DNA of 11,178 bases from Bacteroidota bacterium (GTDB taxonomy: Bacteria; Bacteroidota; Bacteroidia; Chitinophagales; Chitinophagaceae), in contig JAEZCV010000055.1 in assembly GCA_023429985.1 (NCBI GenBank), forward strand, positions 1-11,178, read 5' to 3'. The translations under genes and the position numbers were made by a program. Under the pieces are notes generated by a model that did no database searches, was not told where the DNA came from, and saw only the letters and a program-made list of their open reading frames with translations. This document shows positions 1-7,087 of the stretch, piece after piece. Numbering within the stretch: the stretch's first letter is position 1; each line of letters begins with the position of its first letter.

Positions 1-144
1 CGCTTGGTGGTAGTGAATGGAGTGAATGATTTGATTATTGTGGAATCAGAAAAGGTGCTCCTCATTACTGAAAGAAGCAGAGAACAAGAAGTGAAGAAAA
101 TTGTGGCAGAAGTAAAACAGAAATACGGCGAAGGATATTTGTAA
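1..144 (+). CDS. C-terminal end of a probable mannose-1-phosphate guanylyltransferase (partial, 5' end outside window)
   Basis: An open frame enters from the left edge and gives 47 residues before a TAA stop at 142-144. The tail reads VNGVNDLIIVESEKVLLI, then EQEVKKIVAEVKQKYGEGYL. This matches the usual C-terminus of GDP-mannose pyrophosphorylases, where a short beta-strand segment (G-x-x-D-x-I-I-V-E-x-x-x-x-L-L-I) is followed by a helix with E-Q-x-V-K-x-I-V. The enzyme would make GDP-mannose from mannose-1-phosphate and GTP for glycan synthesis. The catalytic N-terminal domain lies outside the window, so a related sugar-nucleotidyltransferase cannot be excluded. It converges on the caspase gene across a 146-bp spacer. 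Confidence 0.7.
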   Translation, partial: RLVVVNGVNDLIIVESEKVLLITERSREQEVKKIVAEVKQKYGEGYL

Positions 145-160
145 ATTGGTGGAGAATACT

Positions 161-295
161 GTGGTTTAGGAGGTTTAGGAGGGTTAGGAGGTTTAGGAGG
201 TTAGGAGGTTAGGAGGTTAGGAGGATTAGAAGGTTAGGTATGCAACTCACCACTCACTATTCACTATTCACTATTCACCACCTCACCACCTCACC
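161..295. repeat. Low-complexity repeat-phrase spacer with imperfect period-8 inverted arms
   Basis: The left half (about 161-238) is a purine-rich run built from GGAGGTTTA and GGAGGTTA units. It settles into an exact 8-bp period around 198-225. The right half contains three TATTCAC units (about 256-277) and a second period-8 run of CCACCTCA (278-295). The two period-8 tracts pair antiparallel over 15 positions, with 12 matches and 3 regularly spaced mismatches. The right arm contains the TGA stop codon (291-293, minus strand) of the caspase gene. The spacer separates two convergent genes, so a bidirectional terminator or transcript-end hairpin is a reasonable inference. There is no U-tract. 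Confidence 0.75.
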
Positions 296-3200
296 ATACC
301 TCCCAGTCATACATAACATTTTCCTGTCGCATTGTTGGCGTTTGCCGGCCACGTGTAAGCGAGGAAACAGTTGTACGCACATATTCTTTTATTTCATTAA
401 TACTTACTTTCCCATCGGCATTTCCATCGGCCTGCATTTTTATTAACCCATTTAAAAATGCATAAGTGAACACTCCATTATTCCATTGATCGCTCTCCAG
501 TGCAAACTCCCTTCCGCCGGCTGCAGAAATCACTACGGCCCCATTACCTGCATTGGTAGAAGCAAACATCTGTTTCATTAATTCAAAACTATTCTGCAAA
601 CCTTGTTTTTTCCCTTTGGACAGTAAAACCCCGCCTCTTGTGTTCTTTTCCCTGATCTGCGACCCGTCGGGCAGTTGCACTAAGGTATCTTTCCGCATTT
701 CTTCTTTATCTACTTCCCCACTATGACATGCATCTATCAGCATCAGCTTTTCCCGCGCCGGAATTCCATCCAGTAAACTTTCCATTTGTTCATATGACCA
801 TCCACCATCCTGTGGTTTATTAAAATTAATTCCATAGGTGGCAAAATAAAAATCAAGACTATCACTCAATAATCCATGTCCGGCATAAGAAAGTATCACT
901 TTATCATGAATAGAAGTCTGCATCAGCCTTTTCTTTACCTGCATAAGGTTTACAGCTGTTACATCAGCATTGATCAATGTATCAATTACAGCCCCAGGGT
1001 AACGGTTTTGAATGGCAGCCGCCATATCACGAATGTCTTTAGCCGCATATTCCAGGTTCATGGAGGCTTCTTTGTAATGTGCAGCACCTATTCCAACAAA
1101 ATAAATTTTCCCCGGCTCATCAACCATTTCAGATTCAACCTGGAAAGATTCTTTTAAACTCTCCACGCCCTTTTCATTGGTTACATAAACCTCTATCTTA
1201 TTCATGCCCCTTCCCAGTTCTACCTCAAAAGTTTCCTTGATCTTATTTGAAGCCTTCACCAACTTTCCTTTTATGCCAAATTCAGGATTACCATTGACCA
1301 AAACATGAAATGAGTTTATATTAGAAACACTGTCGCTGGCAGCAACTGAAAACTTCACAAACCTTTCTTTGGTAATAAGTGGAAGAGCGGCCGCATCATA
1401 AATCTCAACTACTGGCAGTTCAATCTTATCAAGAGCTTCATCATGTAAGTGTAATCCTTCCAGCTTCAGCCTTTTTTCCGTTGCATGATGCAATAGTTCA
1501 ATCAACTTTCCATCGGTATAAGATAATGTATTTAAAACATTCGCAGGCCTGTTCAGCCTTGCATCAAACTGTATAAAAGGCACCACTTTATTTTTATAAA
1601 CAAAGGCCATACCGCGTGGATCTTTCCTTGAAGATGCATATTGCCTGCTGGAAGGGTCGTAATGAATAACATGACCTTCCGCATCAAATAATGTAATTAA
1701 AAAATTCCTGCCCGTATGAATGTTGTGCCAGCCTATTGACCCATCTTTGTTGGTAGTTAATACCGTTGAATCATCTGCAAAATGCATTTGCAAAAAACCT
1801 GTTTCGTAAACAGCAAATTTTCTAACCAAACTATTTGTTTCAAGATCGAGGAGATAGATAAAATCCGATTTAATGCCCGACTTCAGCAATGCATAATTCT
1901 CATTTGGCGAAACCTGGATGGATTTGATCTCCGACACATCTTCCAGCTGAATTTCCTCGACCGATCCTGATAACAGGTTTAGTTTGTGAATTGTATAGCC
2001 ATTTGGCGCATAAAGCAAAGTTTGTCCATGATTGATAAAATGAGCAGGTTGCCTTTCATAACGCTGCGCTTTTATAGTTAAATCATCACGCCTTTTCATT
2101 GTTTTGAGATCATAAACCCAATACGCATCCTGGTCGCTGCTTAAACAAACCATTGTGGGTGATGAAGGCGCAAAGCTTAATGGAAATCTTCCCTTGACAG
2201 AATCCTTTCTGATTTCTTCTCCACTGTTATTAAATAGAGAAAGTTGTACCATATCCTGGCCATTTTCTTCTCCATGGGCCACCCATGTTGCTGCCCCCGG
2301 CTGAATAGCGTAAAACCTGTTATTTGAAGGAAACCTAAAAACTGTTTTATATGAAGAATCAATCGCTTCAAACTGATAGCTTCCTTGTTTATAGGAGCTA
2401 TAAAAAATTCCTTGTTTTGATGCAGGTGTCCATAATCTTCCCATATCCAAACTATCGCGGAGCTTTGCACTTTCCAACGTTGAAAGATCATATTCCCAAA
2501 GACCACGATCGTTACTTATCCATAATTTTTTCTTCTTTTCATCAACCTGTAACTGATTGGGCGGAATATTTGGAAGTTTATATGATTGAAATCCATTGCC
2601 CGCTGTAGAGAAATAATTATAATCGTTCTTTACAATCACCAGTTCGTTACTCCCATCCCATGTAAGCTCGGCTGCAGTAAAATACTCCGATGAACTAACT
2701 GTCCTTATTTCTTTCAAAGAAGGAAATGCAGCAATTACCAGGCTGTCACCTTTATCGTAATCCTGCCCTACAAATGAAATTTTGCGAAAATCGTTATCCA
2801 GAGCAGGAACCACCGTATTCTCCTTCAGGCTTATCCTATTCAATAATTTAAAGGAGGGCAACGAATAAGTCTCCACTACATAATGCCATGCTTCCCCATT
2901 CTCACCATCAACAGTTCTGATAAATGCAATGGCGGATTTATCTTTGTTTACACTATATTTTGAGAGGTTAATAATCTTTAGAGCAGCAATTTTATTTCCC
3001 TTTACATCGGCCGAATAAAAATCATAATTATTTAAAACATCATCCTCGCTGCGCCATACATTGTAAACAAAATTTCCCTTTTTCAATGGAATGATGTCCT
3101 TAATTTTTTCGCTAATTCTTCCCGACGGCACCAGTGTTTTTCCATTTAAAGAAAGCCTGTACAGTAAGGAATCATTTGAGTTGTGCATGATCCATCCCGT

Positions 3201-4538
3201 CTTGTCATCAACAAATCCAACTGAAGTCAGTCCGCTATAGGACGACCCGATATTCTTGGAAATAGTTTGGATTATCCTCCTGGTTATTAGATCGTAAATG
3301 TAAATATTTGAAAGATCATGGAAGTACAGCAAATCCCGATCGGAAGCAAACATCATTCCCTCAACATTCATATTTATTTCATCTGATATCAAACCTGCAC
3401 GCAAATCCCATATCTTGATCTTTTCATCATAACCATAACTGGCTACAAGTGGTTTATTGGGATGTACAATTATTTTGTCAACCGAATTGCTGTGATTCGA
3501 CTGCACCTGCACGCTCACAGGAATATAACCTGGCTTATAGGAATGCAAACCAGCAAATATTACCGAATCATGATTGGCCACAACCATTAATGAATCCTTT
3601 TGCAGGGAAAACAGTGCGGTATGGGCAGGCAATTCCGTGAAACTGTTTACGAATGAAAAATCAGAAAGAGAATAGCTTAAAATTTCAGACTGGTTTCCGG
3701 AAGCCGTATTTCTCACCAACAGGTGAACATGTGTATCATCAAAATCAATATCCAATAACTTTTCATAAGCTTCAAGAGAAACTTCCGCAAGAATTTCTTT
3801 TTTGTCTATAATGTAAAATCCACAGGGATTCCACCCGGCAAGCAGCCATTTATTTCCGGGCAGGCTGCGAATAGAATAATTATTTCCGTAAAGTTCCGGA
3901 ATGACAACAGAGTCTTTTAAATTATCCAGCTCTTTAATAACTACCTTATTTTTAGAACCATAGGTTTCAGCAGCAATTAATGCGATGTCTTTACCATTTT
4001 CACTGATTGAAAATTCAACTTCATCTGCAAATGGAAAACTCAGTTTTTCTTTTAATCGCTTTGTTGCAATTTCATATACATACAATGATGGATGAGCGTC
4101 GGAGGATAAAAATCTTTTTGTAGAAAAGGCAAGCGAATGAACAGAAGGAATATATTCAAGCTTGTAAAGGCTTTGATTAAGTTTTATGGAGTCTGTAGTT
4201 AAAAGGTCATTTATACGAACGATCCTTAGTTCATTGTTATTATAGGATGACAAACTAAAAACAATGATCCCGGCCTTTTCACTGACAAGTATTTTTTCTA
4301 TACTGTGGTAATCTTTTTTAAAAGAGTACAGGATTTTGCCGGTTCTGTTTTCCCAGGCTTTCAATACTTCCTCCCCATTTTCATCTTTGCCAGCTACTGC
4401 CGTATAAGTTCCCTTTTCGCTCATGGCATGAACCCTGTAATCCTTTTCTGGCTGAACCAGCCCGGTTGAAAAATTTATTTGCCCATAGGTAGGAAACTGA
4501 AAGAGGAAAACAATCATGAGTACCGGCAAGGTTCGCAT
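291..4538 (-). CDS. Exported WD40/beta-propeller protein with C-terminal caspase (peptidase C14-like) domain
   Basis: The protein has 1415 residues. The N-terminus has a basic residue, a hydrophobic stretch (residues 4-16) and a plausible signal peptidase site near Gly19, so it is probably exported. Residues about 20-1050 are beta-rich; the clearest WD40 repeat (…HPNKPLVASYGYDEKIKIWDL) lies near 355-380, suggesting one or more propellers. Residues about 1062-1135 look like an Ig-type linker (FHVLVNGNP…GMNKIEVYVTNEKGVES). The caspase fold starts near 1145 (IYFVGIGAAHY). The catalytic dyad is intact: His1221 in SYAGHG and Cys1271 in DACHSG. An EF-hand-like loop, D1371-x-N-x-D-x-K-x-S-x-x-E1382, lies near the end. 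The ATG at 4536-4538 is chosen because the signal peptide starts there. Substrate and trigger are unknown. No partner gene is adjacent, and a role in proteolytic signalling or cell death is only inference. Confidence 0.88.
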   Translation of the reverse strand: MRTLPVLMIVFLFQFPTYGQINFSTGLVQPEKDYRVHAMSEKGTYTAVAGKDENGEEVLKAWENRTGKILYSFKKDYHSIEKILVSEKAGIIVFSLSSYNNNELRIVRINDLLTTDSIKLNQSLYKLEYIPSVHSLAFSTKRFLSSDAHPSLYVYEIATKRLKEKLSFPFADEVEFSISENGKDIALIAAETYGSKNKVVIKELDNLKDSVVIPELYGNNYSIRSLPGNKWLLAGWNPCGFYIIDKKEILAEVSLEAYEKLLDIDFDDTHVHLLVRNTASGNQSEILSYSLSDFSFVNSFTELPAHTALFSLQKDSLMVVANHDSVIFAGLHSYKPGYIPVSVQVQSNHSNSVDKIIVHPNKPLVASYGYDEKIKIWDLRAGLISDEINMNVEGMMFASDRDLLYFHDLSNIYIYDLITRRIIQTISKNIGSSYSGLTSVGFVDDKTGWIMHNSNDSLLYRLSLNGKTLVPSGRISEKIKDIIPLKKGNFVYNVWRSEDDVLNNYDFYSADVKGNKIAALKIINLSKYSVNKDKSAIAFIRTVDGENGEAWHYVVETYSLPSFKLLNRISLKENTVVPALDNDFRKISFVGQDYDKGDSLVIAAFPSLKEIRTVSSSEYFTAAELTWDGSNELVIVKNDYNYFSTAGNGFQSYKLPNIPPNQLQVDEKKKKLWISNDRGLWEYDLSTLESAKLRDSLDMGRLWTPASKQGIFYSSYKQGSYQFEAIDSSYKTVFRFPSNNRFYAIQPGAATWVAHGEENGQDMVQLSLFNNSGEEIRKDSVKGRFPLSFAPSSPTMVCLSSDQDAYWVYDLKTMKRRDDLTIKAQRYERQPAHFINHGQTLLYAPNGYTIHKLNLLSGSVEEIQLEDVSEIKSIQVSPNENYALLKSGIKSDFIYLLDLETNSLVRKFAVYETGFLQMHFADDSTVLTTNKDGSIGWHNIHTGRNFLITLFDAEGHVIHYDPSSRQYASSRKDPRGMAFVYKNKVVPFIQFDARLNRPANVLNTLSYTDGKLIELLHHATEKRLKLEGLHLHDEALDKIELPVVEIYDAAALPLITKERFVKFSVAASDSVSNINSFHVLVNGNPEFGIKGKLVKASNKIKETFEVELGRGMNKIEVYVTNEKGVESLKESFQVESEMVDEPGKIYFVGIGAAHYKEASMNLEYAAKDIRDMAAAIQNRYPGAVIDTLINADVTAVNLMQVKKRLMQTSIHDKVILSYAGHGLLSDSLDFYFATYGINFNKPQDGGWSYEQMESLLDGIPAREKLMLIDACHSGEVDKEEMRKDTLVQLPDGSQIREKNTRGGVLLSKGKKQGLQNSFELMKQMFASTNAGNGAVVISAAGGREFALESDQWNNGVFTYAFLNGLIKMQADGNADGKVSINEIKEYVRTTVSSLTRGRQTPTMRQENVMYDWEVW

Positions 4539-4557
4539 AGGGAGTAATTTTGGCTGT

Positions 4558-4588
4558 GAAAGATACGATCTGAAGCGGCCCGATGCAA
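4558..4588 (-). promoter_or_regulatory. Candidate Bacteroidota-type promoter for the caspase gene
   Basis: Read on the minus strand, TTG (4588-4586) is followed after 20 nt by TATCTTTC (4565-4558). This is one base off the TAnnTTTG -7 box known for Bacteroidota primary sigma factors. Transcription would begin about 10-15 nt upstream of the ATG at 4538. The spacer overlaps one arm of the GC-rich structured element described separately. It is a pattern match only. Confidence 0.35.
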
Positions 4589-4700
4589 GCTCGCCGCCTT
4601 CGCTCCGCTACTTCTGGCTCGGGTCTTCAGGTTCTCCCCCGCAAATGTGAGGTCCGGGCTTTCCGCTTCCATCCCCCTTGCAGGGTGACGTTCCAAATAA
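4572..4700 (-). other. GC-rich structured intergenic element upstream of the caspase gene
   Basis: This stretch is markedly GC-rich compared with its AT-rich flanks. A long-range stem closes it: GAAGCGGCCCG at 4572-4582 pairs with CGGG (4655-4658) plus CCGCTTC (4663-4669), 11 bp in all with a 4-nt bulge. The interior is rich in GCGG/GGCG words able to fold locally. From memory, similar phrases (a GAAGCGGAAAGCCCGG-like core) recur in spacers of many Bacteroidota genomes, but this was not searched. An open frame crosses it (4514-4741) but has no credible protein character. It could be an interspersed repeat, a transcribed structured RNA, or part of the caspase-gene leader. Confidence 0.5.
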
Positions 4701-4857
4701 ACTAGCAACATTCTTTTGAAAAAGGGCTCAAACCTTTCCATTTTATTCCGTAAAAGAGAATTATAATTTTTATGGAACCCGAGAAAATTGGTGAAATTTT
4801 GAAAAAACGGAGAAACCTAAATACTGTAATGAAGAGCAACTACATAATATCTAAATG

Positions 4858-4895
4858 AAAAAAGCGAAGAGCGTAAAGCTAATTCGCTCGCCGCT
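4858..4895 (-). terminator. Intrinsic terminator of ssrA
   Basis: On the minus strand, AGCGGCGAGCG (4895-4885) pairs with CGCTCTTCGCT (4873-4863). The 11-position stem has one G-U pair and one mismatch, with an 11-nt loop, and is followed directly by a run of six T (4863-4858). It lies about 20 nt past the mature tmRNA 3' end, as expected for a Rho-independent terminator. Confidence 0.85.
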
Positions 4896-4916
4896 CTGCA
4901 CTCTCTTTCTGAATTT

Positions 4917-5287
4917 TGGTGGAGGTGACCGGATTCGAACCGGTGTCCAAACATGATATTCGAAAGCCTTCTACATGCTTATTTCAGAATTGATTGTCGG
5001 GAAAATACCGGAACTGAACAAACCAATAATTTCCTTAGAAGAATAGTCTTAAGCTCTGCGCACTTCATTGCAGAACAGCAACCTGTTTTGGTTTGAGTCG
5101 GCGGCGGCACATGGAAACAGGTGAACCTGCGCGGCGGCCCTAATGACTGCTAAATCACTGATTAGGCAGCCATGGCATACTGTGTATTGCCATTTGTGTT
5201 TTGAATATTCAGATTTACGAGCTGACTATCCAACGCTCGGCATGCTTACACTATCAAAGATCTATGCTGTCAAAACCATACACCCCC
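4917..5287 (-). ncRNA. ssrA: tmRNA (transfer-messenger RNA), 371 nt, CCA encoded
   Basis: tmRNA rescues stalled ribosomes: it acts as an alanyl-tRNA, then as a short message whose tag marks the peptide for proteolysis. The minus strand starts GGGGGTG (5287-5281) and ends CACCTCC plus A and CCA (4927-4917). These form a 7-bp acceptor stem with G-U at the third pair, the alanine identity element. The T arm is ACCGG-TTCGAAT-CCGGT. The likely tag frame runs from 5191 to 5162 with resume codon GGC, and reads GNTQYAMAA then TAA. The YAxAA ending fits the tags of this phylum. Upstream of the tag, CGAGC/GCTCG can form the first pseudoknot stem. The gene is one-piece, not permuted. The tag start rests on length and ending, not on experiment. 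Confidence 0.96.
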
Positions 5288-5294
5288 AAAGAGG

Positions 5295-5428
5295 AGAAAC
5301 AGAAAGAGAAAGAGAAAGAGAGCGGTTGAGACTCTGTTTCTTTTCACTTCTCTTTCTCTTTCTCTTTCTCTTTCTCTTTCTCTTTCTGTTTCTGTTTCTC
5401 TTTCTGTTTCTGTTTCTCTTTCTGTTTC
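5295..5428. repeat. Inverted AGAAAG / CTTTCT hexamer-phrase repeat in the ssrA leader
   Basis: Positions 5294-5322 are an AGAAAG/AGAAAC run. Positions 5351-5428 are the complementary CTTTCT/CTGTTT run. The arms 5295-5320 and 5368-5393 form a perfect 26-bp inverted repeat around a 47-nt centre, and many other registers are possible because the unit is 6 bp. Positions 5347-5387 on the plus strand are a pure pyrimidine tract. The hairpin ends only 8 nt before the tmRNA 5' end, and would lie inside the precursor if transcription starts at the upstream candidate promoter. Confidence 0.9.
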
Positions 5429-5440
5429 TACTACAGTCTG

Positions 5441-5448
5441 CAAATATA
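5441..5448 (-). promoter_or_regulatory. Candidate -7 box of the ssrA promoter
   Basis: The minus strand reads TATATTTG, an exact TAnnTTTG match. I see no other match between here and the tmRNA 5' end, because that interval is almost entirely AG/CT repeat. A -33 TTG at the normal distance is not clear (TTC at spacing 19). If used, the primary transcript would carry a leader of roughly 145 nt containing the whole inverted repeat. Confidence 0.4.
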
Positions 5449-5474
5449 CGAAGGAGGGTTAATTCGAGAATGAG

Positions 5475-5600
5475 TTAATTGGAAAATTGGGAAAACGTTT
5501 AATTGGAAAATTTGTTAATTGGAAAATTTGGAACAACCTACTTATTAAAAATTACTAAAATTCACGGAGGCTCCTATTTTCCCATTTCCCAATTTTCCAA
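5475..5600. repeat. TTAATTGGAAAATT direct repeats and 16-bp inverted repeat after rseP
   Basis: Three exact copies of the 14-mer TTAATTGGAAAATT lie at 5475-5488, 5499-5512 and 5515-5528. A perfect 16-bp inverted repeat joins 5479-5494 with 5585-5600. The right arm (5585-5600) sits 8 nt beyond the rseP stop codon and is built from the complementary word. In the rseP transcript this would fold as a large hairpin shortly after the stop. It lacks a U-tract, so terminator activity is inferred from position only. Confidence 0.85.
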
Positions 5601-5608
5601 ATCACGAA

Positions 5609-6955
5609 TTACCTGAACATCCTCCAGATATCCAGCCCAAATGCATACAACATCAATCCTAATAACAATACCATTCCCACCATTTGTGCGTATTCCATGA
5701 ACTTATCGCTTGGCTTGCGGCCTGTTATCATTTCATAAATGGTGAATAATGCATGTCCGCCATCCAATGCAGGTATGGGAAGAATATTCATAAAAGCCAG
5801 GATAATTGAAAATAAGGCAGTCATGGTCCAGAAACGATACCAGTCCCAGGTGCCGCCAAAAGTTTTCCCTATTGATATCACACTTCCCAGGTTGTCGGAA
5901 ACCTTGTGTTCTTTTGAAGTAAATAATAAACGAATGCCGGTCATATAATCACCAAGTCTTTCCACTCCATAATTTATACCTGCAGGAATAGATTCAAAAA
6001 ATGAATATTCCTTTTTTTCACTTCCCAGTATTTTATAAGGATCCCTGGTAACAACACCTGTGGCTGCGTTCTCCAGTGTTTGCACTCTAACAGTAACTGT
6101 ATCTGCACCACGTAAAACATGGAGGTTGATCTCTGTATTTTTCAGATCTTTTTTCGTTTCCAGGTATTCATCAATAAAATTGAAATATTTTCCGTTCACG
6201 CCAATCAACTGGTCGCCTTTTTCCATTTTACCACTTACATATTTCACTTTCCCATCGTCTTCCACAATAACCGGGAATCTTGGATAAACAAATCCCTGCA
6301 ACTGGTTCTTGGTTAAGCTGGAAACAAAACCATCCGGAAGCAGCAAGGTGGTATCGCCTGAAGCACGTTGCACCTGCAAGGTTGCAGTTTCATTCAGAAA
6401 AATATTCTTCGCGAGGTCGTTATAATAAACAATGGGATGATCATTTACTTTGGTAACTATATCACCATCTCTCAATCCTGCAGATTGTGCAAGTGAATCG
6501 GCTGTTAAACCATATTTCATGTTCTTCACGGGCAGTCTTTCTTCACCCCAAACAAATAAGATCATTGCAAAAAGGATCAATGCCAGTAAAAAATTCACCG
6601 TTACGCCCCCCAGCATAATGATCAGTCTTTGCCATGCCGGCTTGCTCCTGAATTCCCAGGGTTGCGGTGCTTCATTCATCTGGTTCTTATCCATGCTCTC
6701 GTCTATCATTCCCGATATCTTTACATATCCTCCCAATGGAACCCAGCCAAGACCATATTCCGTTTCACCAACTTTCTTCTTCCATAAAGAAAACCATGGA
6801 TTAAAGAAGAGGTAAAATTTTTCAACCCTGCAACCAAACCATTTGGCAGGAAGAAAATGCCCCAGTTCGTGCAAAACAACCAGGATAGAAAATGCTAAAA
6901 TGAATTGCCCAATATTGGCGAATAAACCCGACCAGTCAACTGCTAGTAAAAACAT
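5609..6955 (-). CDS. rseP: RseP-type site-2 metalloprotease (intramembrane zinc protease)
   Basis: The protein has 448 residues, normal for the RseP/site-2 protease family (peptidase M50). These inner-membrane proteases cut single-pass membrane proteins such as anti-sigma factors after a first cleavage on the outside. The zinc site is complete: HELGH at 29-33 inside the first membrane helix, and LDGG at 397-400 with Asp398 as third ligand. The GGVTVNF motif (116-122) opens the next hydrophobic segment. Two PDZ-like regions lie at about 145-205 and 225-295, followed by a membrane segment near 370-395 and a last helix near 423-440. It lies 132 bp downstream of dxr on the same strand with no clear promoter between, a common pairing that suggests co-transcription. 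The local substrate is unknown. Confidence 0.95.
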   Translation of the reverse strand: MFLLAVDWSGLFANIGQFILAFSILVVLHELGHFLPAKWFGCRVEKFYLFFNPWFSLWKKKVGETEYGLGWVPLGGYVKISGMIDESMDKNQMNEAPQPWEFRSKPAWQRLIIMLGGVTVNFLLALILFAMILFVWGEERLPVKNMKYGLTADSLAQSAGLRDGDIVTKVNDHPIVYYNDLAKNIFLNETATLQVQRASGDTTLLLPDGFVSSLTKNQLQGFVYPRFPVIVEDDGKVKYVSGKMEKGDQLIGVNGKYFNFIDEYLETKKDLKNTEINLHVLRGADTVTVRVQTLENAATGVVTRDPYKILGSEKKEYSFFESIPAGINYGVERLGDYMTGIRLLFTSKEHKVSDNLGSVISIGKTFGGTWDWYRFWTMTALFSIILAFMNILPIPALDGGHALFTIYEMITGRKPSDKFMEYAQMVGMVLLLGLMLYAFGLDIWRMFR

Positions 6956-7087
6956 ATTATTTGAAATGGTTGATACAAACCATAATATTTATAGGATAGC
7001 CATTAATAAGGATTGCAAGATAAGGATAGCTGCGTGATTTCAAGGGCAATCAAAGGGCAGGCAAAAGGTTTAACTATTTTGTTGAAT

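Noticed and set aside
161..238. Tandem repeats suggesting a CRISPR array
   Set aside because: Units are only 8-9 bp, there are no unique spacers, and no cas genes are nearby.
2177..2506. 109-residue minus-strand frame inside the caspase gene
   Set aside because: It is a frame-shifted shadow of the long coding region, which is unbroken here, and shows no family features.
291..4538. Caspase gene as part of an anti-phage defence island
   Set aside because: No effector partner, sensor, toxin or nuclease gene is adjacent, and the signal peptide argues against a cytoplasmic defence role.
4514..4741. 75-residue open frame on the minus strand overlapping the caspase gene start
   Set aside because: It crosses the structured GC-rich element, has no recognisable fold or conserved motif, and overlaps the well-supported caspase start in another frame. 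It is best seen as a by-product of the element.
4917..4950. tmRNA 3' end as an integration (att) site for a mobile island
   Set aside because: No integrase, no duplicated tmRNA 3' segment and no phage-like genes appear in the window; the neighbours are housekeeping genes.
5143..5478. Plus-strand frame with a long Phe-Leu run that looks like a membrane helix
   Set aside because: It is a translation of the CTTTCT repeat plus antisense tmRNA. There is no credible start context or family.
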